A DNA stretch of 64,000 bases from Chitinophaga caseinilytica (lineage in GTDB: Bacteria; Bacteroidota; Bacteroidia; Chitinophagales; Chitinophagaceae). The stretch lies in assembly GCF_038396765.1 (NCBI RefSeq), contig NZ_CP150096.1, positions 5,129,001 through 5,193,000 on the forward strand, written 5' to 3'. This document shows, piece after piece, positions 27,598 to 36,900 of this stretch. The notes beneath the pieces are model-generated. The model had not been told where the DNA came from. It ran no database searches and saw nothing but the letters and a program-made list of their open reading frames with translations. The position numbers and the translations under genes are program-made. How positions within the stretch are numbered: the stretch's first letter is position 1; each line of letters begins with the position of its first letter.

Positions 27598-29133
27598 TTA
27601 AGATTGGGAATGAAGACGGCGCTGCATCCGTGAGAAAAGCAGTCCCGCCAGGAAGATCGCCAGCGTGCCCACCACGATCACCATGTGGATGTGAAGCGGG
27701 CTTTTGAACCGTTGCAGATCTTCCGGAAAATATTTCGACAGGCTCATCCAGAGGATCACGAGGATGCCGATGACGGTGGCGGCCACGGCCGCGGCGTTCT
27801 TCGCTTTGGAGATGATCCCCAGGAGGAAGAGGCCGAGCATGCCGCCGGCGAAAATGCCGGAAAGCTCCCACCAGATGTCCAGTATACTTTTAACACCGAT
27901 CATGGCGATACCGAAGAAGATGGCCATGATGCCAGACACTACGGTGGCCAGGTGCAGGACTTTCATTTCCTCCTTCGGCGAAGGGTTGGGACGTACGTAC
28001 CGCTGCCAGATATCTTTCAGGAAAACCGTGGCTGAACTGTTCATGCCGCTGCTGAGGGTGCTCATGGCGGCGGAAAGGATCGCTGCGATGATGAGCCCCA
28101 GCAATCCTGCCGGTACTTTCTTCACCATGAAATACGGCAGGATCTTGTCGCCGTAATCGGCCGGCGCGAGCGAGGAAGCCGCTACGCCCCTTTCCAGCGC
28201 CGCCTGCTCCCGCACAGCGTTGAGCATTTCCGGATGTTGCAGGAAATATGCATATAGTGCGGTGCCGATGAAAAAGAAAACCGCGCTCACGGGGAGGTAC
28301 CAGTACACGCAGAGCCACACGCTTCTGGCGGCCTCTTTCTGGCTGCGGGCGGCATGATAGCGTTGTACATAGTTCTGGTCCATTCCGAAGTTGTTGAGAT
28401 TGATGAAAAATCCGTACAGGAAAACCACCCAGGCGGTCGACGTGCTGAAATTGGTGAGGCTGAGGCTGCCGAGGGAAAATTTCCCTTCCGCCGAGCCCAC
28501 GCTGAAAATATCGCTCACGCCGCCTTTCATCCCGTCTATCACCAGCCAGAGGATGATGATGGCGCCCGCCGTTTTGATGAGGCCCTGCAGCACTTCCGTC
28601 CAGATCACGGCTTCCATGCCGCCGAGCACGGTGTAGATAATGATGCAGACGCCGGTTACGGCCATGATGGTGCGCATGTCGAGGCCGGTGAGGGCTTGCA
28701 GCGCCAGGGCTACGCCGAAGAAGATGGAGCCCATCCGCGCCAGTTGGGTGAGGACGAAACAGATCATGGCGTAGGTACGGGCCCAGGGGCCGAAGCGGTG
28801 CTCGAGGTGCGTATAAGCGCTCACTTCGCCGCTGTTGCGGTAGAAGGGAACGAAATATTTTGCCGAAATCCAGGCGGCGGGGACCATCGACAGGCTGAAC
28901 ACGAAAGCGTTCCAGTTGCCGCCGAACGATTTTCCGGGAACGCCCAGGAAAGTGTTGCTGCTCAAAAAAGTTGCGTACAGCGAAAGGCCGAGCGCCCATC
29001 CGGGGATGGTGCCAGAAGCTGTCGTGAATTGTGCCGCATTTTTATTCTTTCTCGAAAAATATACGCCGATCAGGATCATTCCGAGCAAATACGCTCCGAT
29101 TACCGCCAGGTCTGTAATAGGCAGTTGCTGCAT
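27598..29133 (-). CDS. Sodium:solute symporter (SSS family)
   Basis: The 511-residue protein has the pattern of 13 to 14 membrane spans with SSS-family motifs: G-x-x-x-S-R-K near the N-terminus, S-S-N-T-F-L-G-V-P-G-K-S-F-G-G-N-W in the second span region, and S-A-A-M-S-T-L-S-S-G-M-N-S in the sodium-site helix. It resembles transporters of sialic acid and other sugar acids placed next to NanA-family lyases. The lyase gene follows after 13 bases. The upstream 150 bases hold the divergent promoters shared with the AraC gene. Confidence 0.92.
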   Translation of the reverse strand: MQQLPITDLAVIGAYLLGMILIGVYFSRKNKNAAQFTTASGTIPGWALGLSLYATFLSSNTFLGVPGKSFGGNWNAFVFSLSMVPAAWISAKYFVPFYRNSGEVSAYTHLEHRFGPWARTYAMICFVLTQLARMGSIFFGVALALQALTGLDMRTIMAVTGVCIIIYTVLGGMEAVIWTEVLQGLIKTAGAIIILWLVIDGMKGGVSDIFSVGSAEGKFSLGSLSLTNFSTSTAWVVFLYGFFINLNNFGMDQNYVQRYHAARSQKEAARSVWLCVYWYLPVSAVFFFIGTALYAYFLQHPEMLNAVREQAALERGVAASSLAPADYGDKILPYFMVKKVPAGLLGLIIAAILSAAMSTLSSGMNSSATVFLKDIWQRYVRPNPSPKEEMKVLHLATVVSGIMAIFFGIAMIGVKSILDIWWELSGIFAGGMLGLFLLGIISKAKNAAAVAATVIGILVILWMSLSKYFPEDLQRFKSPLHIHMVIVVGTLAIFLAGLLFSRMQRRLHSQS

Positions 29134-29283
29134 GTCTTAAAATGCTATCTCATGGTTGATATTGCCATTCCTCACGTGGATTTGTTTTGTACCGGCTCTT
29201 CGTCCGATCCTTTGGCAAGTTGCGGAGATTTTTCTGGCTAAACAATGTTGAATGTTATGAAAAGAATAGCTTAAATTACTGCC

Positions 29284-30144
29284 GTGAAGAGCCAATCCAA
29301 CGCCAACATTTCCACTGCATGGACCTTGCCCGAACAGCTGCAACGCAAGCTGGACGAACATCCGCTGGGCCGCAATCTATACATCACCGCTATCCGTTTT
29401 TATCCTGAAAATGACGCGAAGGAATGGGGCGAGCCGAAAGGCGCTCCGGTGTACAGCCTGTTGTATTCCGCACATGGAAGCGGCTGGTACGAAGTTTCGG
29501 GCGAGCGCCACGCCGTGAAAGCCAATCAATATGTATTGCTGGCGAAAAACACGCCGTTCCGGTGCGGCCCCGATCCCCGCAATCCCTGGCGGCTCTACAC
29601 CGCCCAGTTCACGGGGCTCCTGGCCGACGAGCTCTGCGATTACCTCACCAACGGCAAGCCCATCCATACCACGCCGCCGCTCGTGGGCCGCATCGCGCAG
29701 TTCTGGGACATCCTCCACCATCTCGATCTCATGAACAATATCGAGAACCTGCTGTACGCCAACTTCCGGTTCTACAGCTTCCTCGGTACCTTCCGGCTGT
29801 CTGTCTTTAATTATATGAAACAGGGGTCAGACAATCAGATCGAGCAATGCATCCAGATCATGAAGCAGCAGCTCGACAAAAACCTCACCCTGGCCGATCT
29901 CGCGGCGCAGGCACATTTGTCGGCCTCTTATCTTTCCGCGCTGTTCAAGGAGAAAACGCGCTACTCTCCCATCCAGCTGTTTACGTCGTTGCGGATGCAA
30001 AAGGCCAGTCAGCTTTTGAAAGAAACGAACCTGACGGTGAAGGAGATCGCGCAGGAAATGGGGTACCCGGATCAGTACACGTTCTCACGGACTTTCAAGC
30101 TGATCATGGGTGTTTCGCCTAAGGGGTTTCGGGAGAGGAGTTAA
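29284..30144 (+). CDS. AraC family transcriptional regulator
   Basis: This 286-residue regulator has an N-terminal cupin domain (about 25-160) and a C-terminal AraC DNA-binding domain (about 185-285; L-A-A-Q-A-H-L-S-A-S-Y-L-S-A-L-F-K and V-K-E-I-A-Q-E-M-G-Y-P-D-Q-Y-T-F-S-R). It begins with GTG; no in-frame ATG fits. It is divergent from the SSS symporter and lyase genes and most probably controls them, sensing the imported sugar acid or a breakdown product. Confidence 0.92.
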   Translation: MKSQSNANISTAWTLPEQLQRKLDEHPLGRNLYITAIRFYPENDAKEWGEPKGAPVYSLLYSAHGSGWYEVSGERHAVKANQYVLLAKNTPFRCGPDPRNPWRLYTAQFTGLLADELCDYLTNGKPIHTTPPLVGRIAQFWDILHHLDLMNNIENLLYANFRFYSFLGTFRLSVFNYMKQGSDNQIEQCIQIMKQQLDKNLTLADLAAQAHLSASYLSALFKEKTRYSPIQLFTSLRMQKASQLLKETNLTVKEIAQEMGYPDQYTFSRTFKLIMGVSPKGFRERS

Positions 30145-30197
30145 ATTGTAATTTTGCTTATTTGGCACCTATCATTATAAATATTATTTTTTAATCA

Positions 30198-30205
30198 TAT
30201 ATTTG
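30198..30205 (+). promoter_or_regulatory. Candidate -7 box for the small lipoprotein gene
   Basis: The eight bases match the Bacteroidota TAnnTTTG consensus exactly and lie 27 bases before the ATG at 30232. The -33 position is only a weak match, so this is a half-supported promoter. Confidence 0.4.
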
Positions 30206-30231
30206 GTAGCATTTAATAGCATCCCTACATT

Positions 30232-30603
30232 ATGATTAAATGGACTTTTGCAGTCATGACAGGTGTTTCAATATTTTTGGCTTCATGCGCCACATCAATG
30301 ACTCCATCTCAAATAAACCGTCAACTACCTAACCTTACGACATCTACGTATCTGACCCAAACACAGGCGCAGGAAAAAATAAAAAGTGGTAAATGCAAAT
30401 ATTTGGTTAAAAACAGGGAATACGTTGCGCCAATCGGACTGACAACGAAGCAAGATTTAAAATATGGCGCCAAAGGAATTGATGAATGGGTGATACTTGA
30501 TGGCGGCAACGCATATGTTTTGAAGAATTTCAAATGGGTGACCGTGGATAATAACGGCAGCACACAATTGCATATCGATTTTGATACAATGCTTTGTGAT
30601 TGA
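30232..30603 (+). CDS. Small hypothetical lipoprotein
   Basis: I do not recognise this 123-residue protein. It has a lipoprotein signal with the lipobox F-L-A-S-C (C19) and a compact mature part with a conserved-looking G-I-D-E-W-V-I-L-D-G-G-N segment and a short C-terminal D-x-M-L-C-D. Base and codon use are visibly richer in A/T than in the flanking genes, suggesting a recent arrival or an orphan. It stands alone between the AraC gene and a convergent VOC gene. Confidence 0.65.
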   Translation: MIKWTFAVMTGVSIFLASCATSMTPSQINRQLPNLTTSTYLTQTQAQEKIKSGKCKYLVKNREYVAPIGLTTKQDLKYGAKGIDEWVILDGGNAYVLKNFKWVTVDNNGSTQLHIDFDTMLCD

Positions 30604-30642
30604 TCGAAATTGCAAATCCGCGCGGCGATTCAAATATTCTGA

Positions 30643-31005
30643 TCACTTATCAAACTCAATCATCTCCACCCTATTCCCAAAAGGATCGCGGAAAAACGCG
30701 CGCTCCCGGCCTTCGATTTTCGATGTATAGGCGATGGCAACGCCGTTGGATTGGAGATAGGCTTTCGCCGCTTCGAGGCTTTCCACTTCGAAAGCAGGGT
30801 GCCGGCCGCTGGGGAGCTCGGTGGTCTTTTCCTCTTCCACCAGGTGCAATTGAATATCTGCGATTTCGTACCAGATGGCGTTGCGCGGATGCTGGCCGGG
30901 AATTTCCTTCAGTTGTAAAAGTTGCCCGTAGAATTGCCGGGCCGCGGTTTGCTGGCCGGTCGGGATCATGACTGCCACATGGTCGATCTTCGTAAAACGT
31001 ATCAT
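30643..31005 (-). CDS. VOC family protein (glyoxalase/dioxygenase superfamily)
   Basis: The start is the ATG at 31005, giving 120 residues. Paired beta-alpha-beta-beta-beta units are visible, with metal-ligand positions at D-H-V-A-V (His near residue 9), L-H-L-V-E (middle) and R-V-E-M-I-E-F near the end, plus the F-F-R-D-P-F-G-N-R motif typical of the superfamily. The substrate is unknown; members include glyoxalases, epimerases and resistance proteins. It is separated from the downstream convergent lipoprotein by 39 bases with no terminator seen. Confidence 0.85.
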   Translation of the reverse strand: MIRFTKIDHVAVMIPTGQQTAARQFYGQLLQLKEIPGQHPRNAIWYEIADIQLHLVEEEKTTELPSGRHPAFEVESLEAAKAYLQSNGVAIAYTSKIEGRERAFFRDPFGNRVEMIEFDK

Positions 31006-31140
31006 CCTCTGCGGGGATTTTATCGGTTTCCCCGCGCAAATATCCGTTAATCCGTACAAATTCCAGCTAAATATTTAGCACCCGTTGCCCCAATGGCCGG
31101 TTTCCCTGACGCGGGATCGTTGCGACCCTACCAAAAAATA

Positions 31141-31162
31141 GCCGTCCGGAAAACCGGACGGC
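31141..31162 (-). terminator. Rho-independent terminator of the oxidative SusCD operon
   Basis: A 9-bp GC-rich stem (31141-31149 with 31154-31162) and a four-base loop is followed on the minus strand by A then a T6 run. It is 51 bases past the stop of the epimerase gene at 31213 and marks the end of the long minus-strand operon starting at 45641. Confidence 0.85.
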
Positions 31163-31212
31163 CTTTTCCACACGTCTTTACGTTACAGTCAAAGGTATGA
31201 TTTGACAGCTTC

Positions 31213-32076
31213 TTATGTAAACATGCGTTTATAAAATGCAGCGCCTTCGGTGGCCATTTCGTCTGTACTACCCGCCAGCGGCCGCCAGATGCAGGCGGCG
31301 CGGGCCAGTTCTTCGGACGGCTCGCCGAAAGTTTCGAGTACCACCGCGCCGCGGTACCCTATCTCGTCCAGCGCCTCCCGGATCGCGGGCCAGGGCAGGT
31401 GCCCCGTTCCGGGCGTTCCCCGGTCGCTTTCGTTGGCCTGCACATGCAACAGCAGGTTACCGGCTTTGCGGATGGCCGCCGGAATATCCTTTTCCTCAAT
31501 GTTGGCGTGGAATGTATCCAGGGACAACCGCAGCGATGGATGGCCTGCCTCCGCGATGAGCGCCAGCGCCTGGTCTACCGTATTGATCATGTCCGTCTCG
31601 AAACGGTTCAGCGGTTCCACGCCCAGCAAAATCCCATGGTCTGCCGCTGCTGTGGCGGCAATGCGCAGGTTCTCCAGGCACCAGGCCCGCTCCTGCTGCT
31701 TCTGCTCCGCCAGCACGATGCGCGTTTTGCCCACGGCCGAATACAGCGGCCCGCCAAACAGCGGGCTCCCCGTTTTCTCCGCCAGCCGGATACATGCCAG
31801 GATGTAATCCAGCCCTTCCTTGCGGAACGCGGCATTGTCCGACGAAATATCGCGCCGCGGCCCGAATGCACCGCTGAGCGTGATATCGAGGTCCAGATCG
31901 GCCGTCATGGAAACGAGCAGATCCCAATCGATGAGGCCCGCCTGCTCCACTGCCACTTCCACGATGTCGTACCCCGCGGATTTGATTTTCGGCAACAGAT
32001 GGAAATCCGCCGTTTTGAACGGCGACGCGTACACGAACGTACTGATGCCGGCTTGGATAGTAGTTTGCTTCCTCAT
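31213..32076 (-). CDS. Sugar isomerase/epimerase, D-tagatose/D-psicose 3-epimerase-like
   Basis: The 287-residue TIM-barrel protein of the AP endonuclease 2 superfamily resembles ketose 3-epimerases. Aligning by motif: E154 in G-V-E-P-L-N-R-F-E, D187 in L-D-T-F-H, E248 in L-E-T-F and R219 in D-R-G-T-P-G-T-G-H. The third metal-ligand position, His in psicose epimerases, is Q213 here, as in hydroxypyruvate isomerases. Cytoplasmic. Its ATG overlaps the end of the Gfo/Idh gene by four bases. It is the last gene of the operon and probably handles a keto-sugar made by the dehydrogenases upstream. Confidence 0.85.
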   Translation of the reverse strand: MRKQTTIQAGISTFVYASPFKTADFHLLPKIKSAGYDIVEVAVEQAGLIDWDLLVSMTADLDLDITLSGAFGPRRDISSDNAAFRKEGLDYILACIRLAEKTGSPLFGGPLYSAVGKTRIVLAEQKQQERAWCLENLRIAATAAADHGILLGVEPLNRFETDMINTVDQALALIAEAGHPSLRLSLDTFHANIEEKDIPAAIRKAGNLLLHVQANESDRGTPGTGHLPWPAIREALDEIGYRGAVVLETFGEPSEELARAACIWRPLAGSTDEMATEGAAFYKRMFT

Positions 32077-33182
32077 TCGAAATCAGGTATTTGGATGCGT
32101 TTACCACCGTTCATGGCCGATTCATGCGCGCAGATGCCCGCGCAGGTGTAGTTGGCGGCGAGATGCGCGTCTACCGCGGATTCGCGCCCTTCTATGATGG
32201 CCGCCACGAATTCCTGCACCAGGTGCGGATGCGAGCCGCCATGGCCCGCGCCCTGGAGGAACGATACGTGGTTCGGATCGTCGATCTTCTCCCGTTTGGT
32301 GAAATGCGCGATCTCGGGGATGAGCATCTCGTCGGTATCGGGGCATTCCATCCGCCGGGCGTTCTCACCGCCGTCGAACACGGAATGACCTTCATCCTGC
32401 AGCTGCTCCCATTCGAAAGACATCTTCGTCCCGTACACATCGTAACTCTCGCGGTATTGCCTTACCACATCGAACAGCGAGCGGGTGGCCTCGGCCGCCA
32501 CGTCGGAATTCTTCAGGGTGAAAGTGGCGGTTTCCACGGCAAATGGACTACCATAGCGGGATGCGAGGTCGTCGCTCAACCGGCCGGAACCATGGCAAAC
32601 CACGGATTCCGCTTTTGTATTATTGATGCGCAGCAGCGGCGAAATGGCATGGGTACCGTTGAGCATGGGCGGATATCCTTTCCAGTATTCATCCCAGCCC
32701 GGCATGCTCATGTCCTGGATATGCGAACCGCGAACGAACTGGATGCGGCCCAGCTGGCCGGTTTCCGCCAGTTTCAGGCCGTACAGGAATTCGCGGGTAT
32801 AAAGCGCGGTTTCCATCATCATATACACTTTCCCGGATTTGCGGCGCGCTTCCACGATAGCGGTACAATCTTCCACCGTCATGGCCATGGGGATGGTACA
32901 GGCGGTATGTTTGCCGGCGTTGAGGCTCGCGAGGGTCATGCGGGCATGCTCGGGAACGGGCGTCACGATGTGGATGGCGTCTACATCAGCGCGTTTGGGC
33001 ACGTCTTCGAAGTGGGTGAAGATAAGATCGTCGTCGAGGTTGAAGCGCTCCTTCAGTTCCTTCAGCGTAGCGGGATTCCGCGTGCAAATGCCTACCCGCT
33101 TGATGTTGGGGTGTTTCTGGTAAATGGGAATAAATTCCTTTCCGAATCCCATCCCAACGATTACAACCGTGATCTGTTTCAT
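32073..33182 (-). CDS. Gfo/Idh/MocA family oxidoreductase with altered EKP motif
   Basis: The 369-residue protein has an N-terminal Rossmann fold (V-G-M-G-F-G-K, about 8-14) and a C-terminal Gfo/Idh alpha/beta domain (about 125-350). In most members the dinucleotide domain ends with a G-K-H-x-x-x-E-K-P motif carrying the catalytic lysine. Here residues 96-98 are T-I-P, in G-K-H-T-A-C-T-I-P, so the usual Glu and Lys are absent. It may bind NAD(P) yet use a different chemistry, such as elimination/hydration on a 3-keto sugar. It sits between ThuA and the epimerase, a context of 3-keto-glycoside metabolism. Confidence 0.88.
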   Translation of the reverse strand: MKQITVVIVGMGFGKEFIPIYQKHPNIKRVGICTRNPATLKELKERFNLDDDLIFTHFEDVPKRADVDAIHIVTPVPEHARMTLASLNAGKHTACTIPMAMTVEDCTAIVEARRKSGKVYMMMETALYTREFLYGLKLAETGQLGRIQFVRGSHIQDMSMPGWDEYWKGYPPMLNGTHAISPLLRINNTKAESVVCHGSGRLSDDLASRYGSPFAVETATFTLKNSDVAAEATRSLFDVVRQYRESYDVYGTKMSFEWEQLQDEGHSVFDGGENARRMECPDTDEMLIPEIAHFTKREKIDDPNHVSFLQGAGHGGSHPHLVQEFVAAIIEGRESAVDAHLAANYTCAGICAHESAMNGGKRIQIPDFE

Positions 33183-33212
33183 GATATCCTGATTTTTTTG
33201 ATGAGTGATAAA

Positions 33213-33926
33213 TTAACGGCGGCCCGCCCATTTCACGGCGTTCCGCAACAGCGCCTGGTACGCCGCCAGCTCGTGCGATTTGGCGTCGTGCCCCAGCGCC
33301 AGGCCTACGATGCGCGCATCCGGATGTTCCACCACGAATACGGCGGGATGCGTCACGCCCTTGTCGTTGGTACTTTGCGCCAGCACGGTGATCTTCGCGG
33401 CGGCGGGGTCGGCGTTGAAGTGATACAGCTCATCGTCGAGCGTGAAAGACTTCGGCACTTTGCGCGTAACCGGATGTTTGCCTTTGAGCGCCACGGTGAA
33501 AGGACCGTATTGCTCGTGCGATCGGCTGCCGCCGCCAACAAGACGGGCGTTGTATTCCGGCCAGTCTTTCCAATTGTACCAGATGGCGGCGTGCGCCAGC
33601 ACCAAACCCTTCCCGGCGGCGGCATGCGCGAAGATGGCGCTGCGGGTGGCGGGGTCGTTGATGGGCTGGTTGTTGGCCAGCAGGAGCACGTCCGTTTCGG
33701 GGAGCTGTGCGGCGATGGTAGCCGGATCGCTGGTGTAGGTGACTTTGGCGAGACCGTCGCGCTCCAGCGTGGCGGCGTCTTCCTGTTTGTACCAGCGCTC
33801 GAAATCATGCGAGCCGCCGCCGCCCAAGATGAGCACGCGCAGCGGGGCTTTCTGCGCAGCCAGCGGCAATGCGGCCAGCAGCAACACGAAAGCGAAAATC
33901 TGACGGAGAAAATGTTTGCTGTTCAT
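33213..33926 (-). CDS. ThuA domain-containing secreted protein
   Basis: This 237-residue protein has a signal peptide (cleavage near A-A-Q-K) and a single ThuA-like, glutamine-amidotransferase-type flavodoxin fold domain: L-I-L-G-G-G-G-S-H-D-F-E-R-W near the start, L-L-L-A-N-N-Q-P-I-N-D, G-K-G-L-V-L-A-H-A-A-I-W-Y-N-W, and a late H-P-D-A-R-I-V-G-L-A-L-G-H-D. ThuA proteins work with ThuB-type dehydrogenases on 3-keto-trehalose and similar glycosides. It lies 5 bases after the large ThuA-azurin fusion and 30 bases before the Gfo/Idh gene. Confidence 0.9.
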   Translation of the reverse strand: MNSKHFLRQIFAFVLLLAALPLAAQKAPLRVLILGGGGSHDFERWYKQEDAATLERDGLAKVTYTSDPATIAAQLPETDVLLLANNQPINDPATRSAIFAHAAAGKGLVLAHAAIWYNWKDWPEYNARLVGGGSRSHEQYGPFTVALKGKHPVTRKVPKSFTLDDELYHFNADPAAAKITVLAQSTNDKGVTHPAVFVVEHPDARIVGLALGHDAKSHELAAYQALLRNAVKWAGRR

Positions 33927-33931
33927 ACCAT

Positions 33932-36900
33932 TTATTTAACAACTTGAAGAATTCCGTTCATCCCACGCCAGTGGCCGGGAAAGGTGCATACGAAAGGATA
34001 ATCCCCCGGCAGGGCGGGCGCCGTGAACGTGAGGCTCACCGTTTCCCCCGGATTGAGCAGCCGCGTGGCATGCAGCACTTCCGGCACTTTGGGCACATAT
34101 TGCATTTTGGAAGCGTTCGGATCGCGGACCATGGCATCGGCAGCGGCGCCTACTTTCGCGAGGGTACCGGGTTTGAGGATGAGCAGGTTATGCTGCATCC
34201 CGTCCGGGTTTTCGAGGCGGATCGTTACCTTCTGTCCGGCTTTCACGCTGAGTTTTTTCTTGTCGTACTGCATGATGTCTTTCACGACCTTCAGATCGAT
34301 CACCAGTGCAGGCGCCGCTTCGGATGCGGGTTTGGGGGCAGAACGGTCGAGCGTGAGGGTCACGTTGCGCAGCTGTCCCGCGAAGCGGTCTTCCGTCCGC
34401 CAGCCATCTGTTTTTACATTGAACAGCCCCGGCGCCTTGCCGCTTCCTGCCGCTTCTCCGTTAATCTTCAGGCGGATGTTCCCGTTCTTGCCCAATTGCG
34501 CTTCCACGTCGGCCTTTTCGGGCAATTCATCTGTAGAAACGGCCCTGTAGGTTTTTCCGGCCTGCACCACATCCATTTGCAGTTTGCCGTTGCGAACGGC
34601 GAGCGTGTAGCCGTTAGCGGCATCGCCCTGCGAAAGGATCGTGCCGGAAGGCGTTTTCACTTCCCGGGAAGCACCCACCGCGGCCCTGATCGTTATTTCC
34701 TTACCATTTACGTCGGGCGCGGCGGGCATGAATCCGCGGGGATCTAAAGCATAGTCTTCGTGGTATAACGCTTCCGTTAATTGCTTCGTGAATGCGCCCG
34801 CGGGCGTTGTGGCTTTGCCTGCGGCGGACAAAAACCCTTTCTCATGGCGTACCGCCGCCGCCAGCAAGGCTTTGGCGAGGAAGGGGTCTTTCCCGTTCTG
34901 CGCCACCGCGCTCATGCGGTAAACGGCCCCACCGGCGGCTTCCGACTCGGGATATTCCACCAGTTGCTTGATGGCGGCCAATCGCACCTGTAAATCCCTG
35001 TCCTGCAAAATCCCGCTGGCGATGAGCGCCGCCTGGCCTTTCGCGGTTTTCGGCAGCACTTCCACTGCCGCTTTCCGTACGCCAGACGCCGGATGTTTCA
35101 ATGCCGCCACGAACACCTGGAACGTGGCCGCGTCTTCGAGGCCCAGGCCGTGGAGCGTCCAGAGGGCGTGTACGACAGGACTGTTCAATCCTACCGCATC
35201 TACCGCCCTGCCGGCAGCTATTTTGCGCAGCACAGGCGCCATGTCCGTGTGTTTTTCTTCTACGATGAGGCGCTGTGCCGTCATCCGCCAGAACATGTTT
35301 TCGTTCATTATTCCCTTGCGGAGCGAAGCCGTGTCGTTTCTTGAAAGGCGCACCGGCGCGTAGGGTTTCGCGTTTTTGTACACTACCCGGTAAATACGGC
35401 CGTGCGATACGTCGCGATGCTCGCTCTCGAAAGCATTGCCTTTGCCATGGGGCTGTTCGGTGAAGGGAAGGATGGTTTCCCGGGGCGCCTGTTCCTTCAC
35501 GAACACGTTATGCTGGATGATGAAATTATACCAGTCGGCCACCCAAACCGCGCCATCGGGGCCGGTTTCCGCGTGAACGGGGCCAAACCATTCGTCGGAG
35601 CTCGCCATGAGGTTCCAGCCGTCTTTCTCCTTGAACCCGGCCCCATCTTTTTCGATGATGGCGCTATGCACGAGGCGGACGGTCGGTTCGTTTACGAAAG
35701 CCACCCGGTTCCAGTATTCCTTCGGGAAACTGCGGGCCGTATAGAAATGGTGGCCGGTGGCGGAGGTGAACCCGCCCATAACGTCTACCTGGCGGAGGTT
35801 CGGCGTCATGGCATGCACGTCGTAGTGCCCGTCGATCTTTTGCACGGGATCGGCGGGGCCCACGTCCAGTTTGCGCTGCATGTACCAGAACGGCATGGAG
35901 AACCAGGCGCTGTGGGTATTGTTGGCGGTGGAAATGAAAACGTGATTGTCTTCCGTGAAGCCCAGGCCCCAGGTGTTGTTGGACGTCCGGCCGAGGAACT
36001 TGAAATCCGACCCGTCGGGCTTGAAATGATACACGCCCTGCGGGAATTTCTGCCGTTCCCCGTTGATGGTGCCATCAAACCCGGAATACCCCGTCACGCC
36101 CCATATTTTGTTATCGAAGCCGTACTGGAGGTTCGACGGACCGGCGTGCGTATCCTGCTTTCCCCAACCGGTAAAAATCACCTTGCGCACATCGGCCTTA
36201 TCGTCTCCATCCGTATCCTGCAGAAAGAGGAAATTCGGGGCCATGGACACGATGACGCCGCCGTTGGCGAAAGCGATGCTGGTGGGGATGTTGAGGCTGT
36301 CGGCGAAGACGGTGAATTTATCCGCCCGGCCGTCGCCATCGGTATCTTCGCAGATCTTGATGCGGTCGTTGGCCGTGGAGTCCGTTTCCACGAAATCATT
36401 GGGATAGTCCACCGTTTCCACGATCCAGAGCCTGCCGCGCTCATCCCAGGCCATGGCAATGGGTTTGGTGATGTCGGGCTCCTGCGCGAAGAGTTGTATT
36501 TCGAATCCCGTTGGTACCTGCGTAAGCTTGTTGGACTCCCCGGGCGGCAGGGCTTCCTGGAATTTGGGAACGTTGTAGCGTTTGGTGTAATCCGCGATGG
36601 TATCGGAGTTGTAGATATCGACATCAGGGATTTTCGCTGCCGCGATGCGGCCCCTCGCTTCCTCCCCGATCGCTTCCAAGACGGCATTGCGGATGCGGTC
36701 GAGGAAAGCGACGTGCTTCCAGGCTTCGTCGTTTTTACCATCAGGGAACACGACCACGCGCCCTTTGCCGGGGTTGCCGGATGGCTTCGTCCAGGCCAGG
36801 GCGCGGAGGCCTTCTGCGCCCTGATGCAGTACCAGCAATCCTTTCCCGCCGTCAACGAAAGCGCGGAGCGCGGCCTGTGCAGCGGCGGATGGCGGATTGG

